Of a DNA stretch of 6,502 nucleotides, positions 6,264 through 6,502 are shown piece after piece. The position numbers and the translations under genes were made by a program. Each line of letters begins with the position of its first letter. Position 1 is the stretch's first letter. The DNA comes from JAEUMW01 sp039807745. Lineage in GTDB: Bacteria > Pseudomonadota > Gammaproteobacteria > Burkholderiales > JAEUMW01. Location: NCBI GenBank assembly GCA_039807745.1, contig JBDHRV010000171.1, positions 1 through 6,502 of the forward strand. Reading direction: 5' to 3'. The notes under the pieces are model-generated. The model had not been told where the DNA came from and made no database searches. It saw only the letters and a program-made list of their open reading frames with translations.

Positions 6264-6292
6264 ATTGTCGCCGGAACACGTGCGCTGCGCAA
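6264..6292 (-). promoter_or_regulatory. Possible alaS promoter in the recX-alaS gap
   Basis: On the minus strand TTGCGC (6292-6287) and GACAAT (6269-6264) are 17 bp apart, matching the -35 and -10 consensus at three and four of six positions. Transcription would begin near 6257, about 50 nt before the alaS ATG. The 109-bp gap after recX leaves room for an independent promoter. This is a weak match in GC-rich DNA and alaS may also be read from the recA-recX side. Confidence 0.3.
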
Positions 6293-6315
6293 TGGAGGCG
6301 GCGTGGCAGCGGGGT

Positions 6316-6502
6316 TTACGACGCGTCGTCCTCGCCCTCTACGACGCTGCGGATGACCTCGCTCGCGAAGCCACGGCTCTGCAGGAAGCGCATCTGCTTC
6401 GCGCGCTCCTGCGCGTTGCGTGGCGGTGTGCCGAAGCGTTTGCGCCAGACCTCGCGCGCCCGCTCGAGGTCGGTGCGGCGTGCCTCTGCGACGACCCGTT
6501 CG
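6316..6502 (-). CDS. recX: RecX regulatory protein, C-terminal 61 codons (5' part beyond right edge)
   Basis: Found by translating the minus strand; the frame enters from the right edge and stops at TAA (6318-6316). The visible segment ends in the pattern AREVWRKRFG-x-P-P and then ERAKQMRFLQSRGFASEVI, followed by a short acidic tail. The A-x-x-V-W-x-K-R-F-G and Q-x-R-F-L-x-x-R-G-F-x-x-x-x-I signatures are those of the last three-helix repeat of RecX, which binds the groove of the RecA filament and dampens RecA activity. Position directly upstream of alaS on the same strand fits the common recA-recX-alaS order, so recA probably lies just outside to the right. Only the C-terminal third or so of the protein is present. 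Confidence 0.9.
   Translation of the reverse strand, partial: ERVVAEARRTDLERAREVWRKRFGTPPRNAQERAKQMRFLQSRGFASEVIRSVVEGEDDAS

Noticed and set aside
5044..6279. Minus-strand frame of 411 codons inside alaS
   Set aside because: It is the same strand as alaS in another frame, with Arg-rich composition and no conserved features.

Overview
This is a GC-rich chromosomal window, most likely from a betaproteobacterium. The evidence is the recX-alaS gene order (usually recA-recX-alaS in beta- and gammaproteobacteria), the character of the AlaRS sequence, and a PIN-like NYN/PIN_7-type protein of a sort I associate with proteobacteria. The taxonomic call is inference from these proteins; no rRNA or other definitive marker is present.

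Right half, all on the minus strand and read from right to left: the C-terminal end of recX (6316-6502, cut by the window edge), a 109-bp gap, a complete alaS for alanyl-tRNA synthetase (3615-6206), and, 23 nt further on, a secreted SMP-30/gluconolactonase-like beta-propeller protein (2584-3591). The last two are close enough to be co-transcribed.

Middle, plus strand: a complete type II toxin-antitoxin module of the RES-Xre class. The Xre/MbcA/ParS-type antitoxin (1465-1878) comes first and the RES toxin (1879-2649) follows, its GTG start directly abutting the antitoxin stop. A good sigma70-like promoter (1405-1433) and a small inverted repeat (1437-1452) lie just upstream, as expected for an autoregulated TA operon. 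The toxin gene runs 66 bp into the 3' end of the convergent SMP-30 gene.

Left end, minus strand: a class I SAM-dependent O-methyltransferase-like gene (267-1292), divergent from the TA operon, and then the first 63 codons of a PIN-like domain protein (1-189), starting at TTG behind a strong Shine-Dalgarno and running out of the window.

The picture is a housekeeping block (recombination regulator and tRNA synthetase) next to an accessory stretch (TA module, orphan methyltransferase, PIN-like protein). I saw no rRNA, tRNA, CRISPR, insertion sequence, att site or convincing rho-independent terminator. The most notable element is the RES-Xre module with its extended toxin and its 3' overlap with a neighbouring operon; it belongs to a known TA class, and I do not see clear evidence of a wholly undescribed system.
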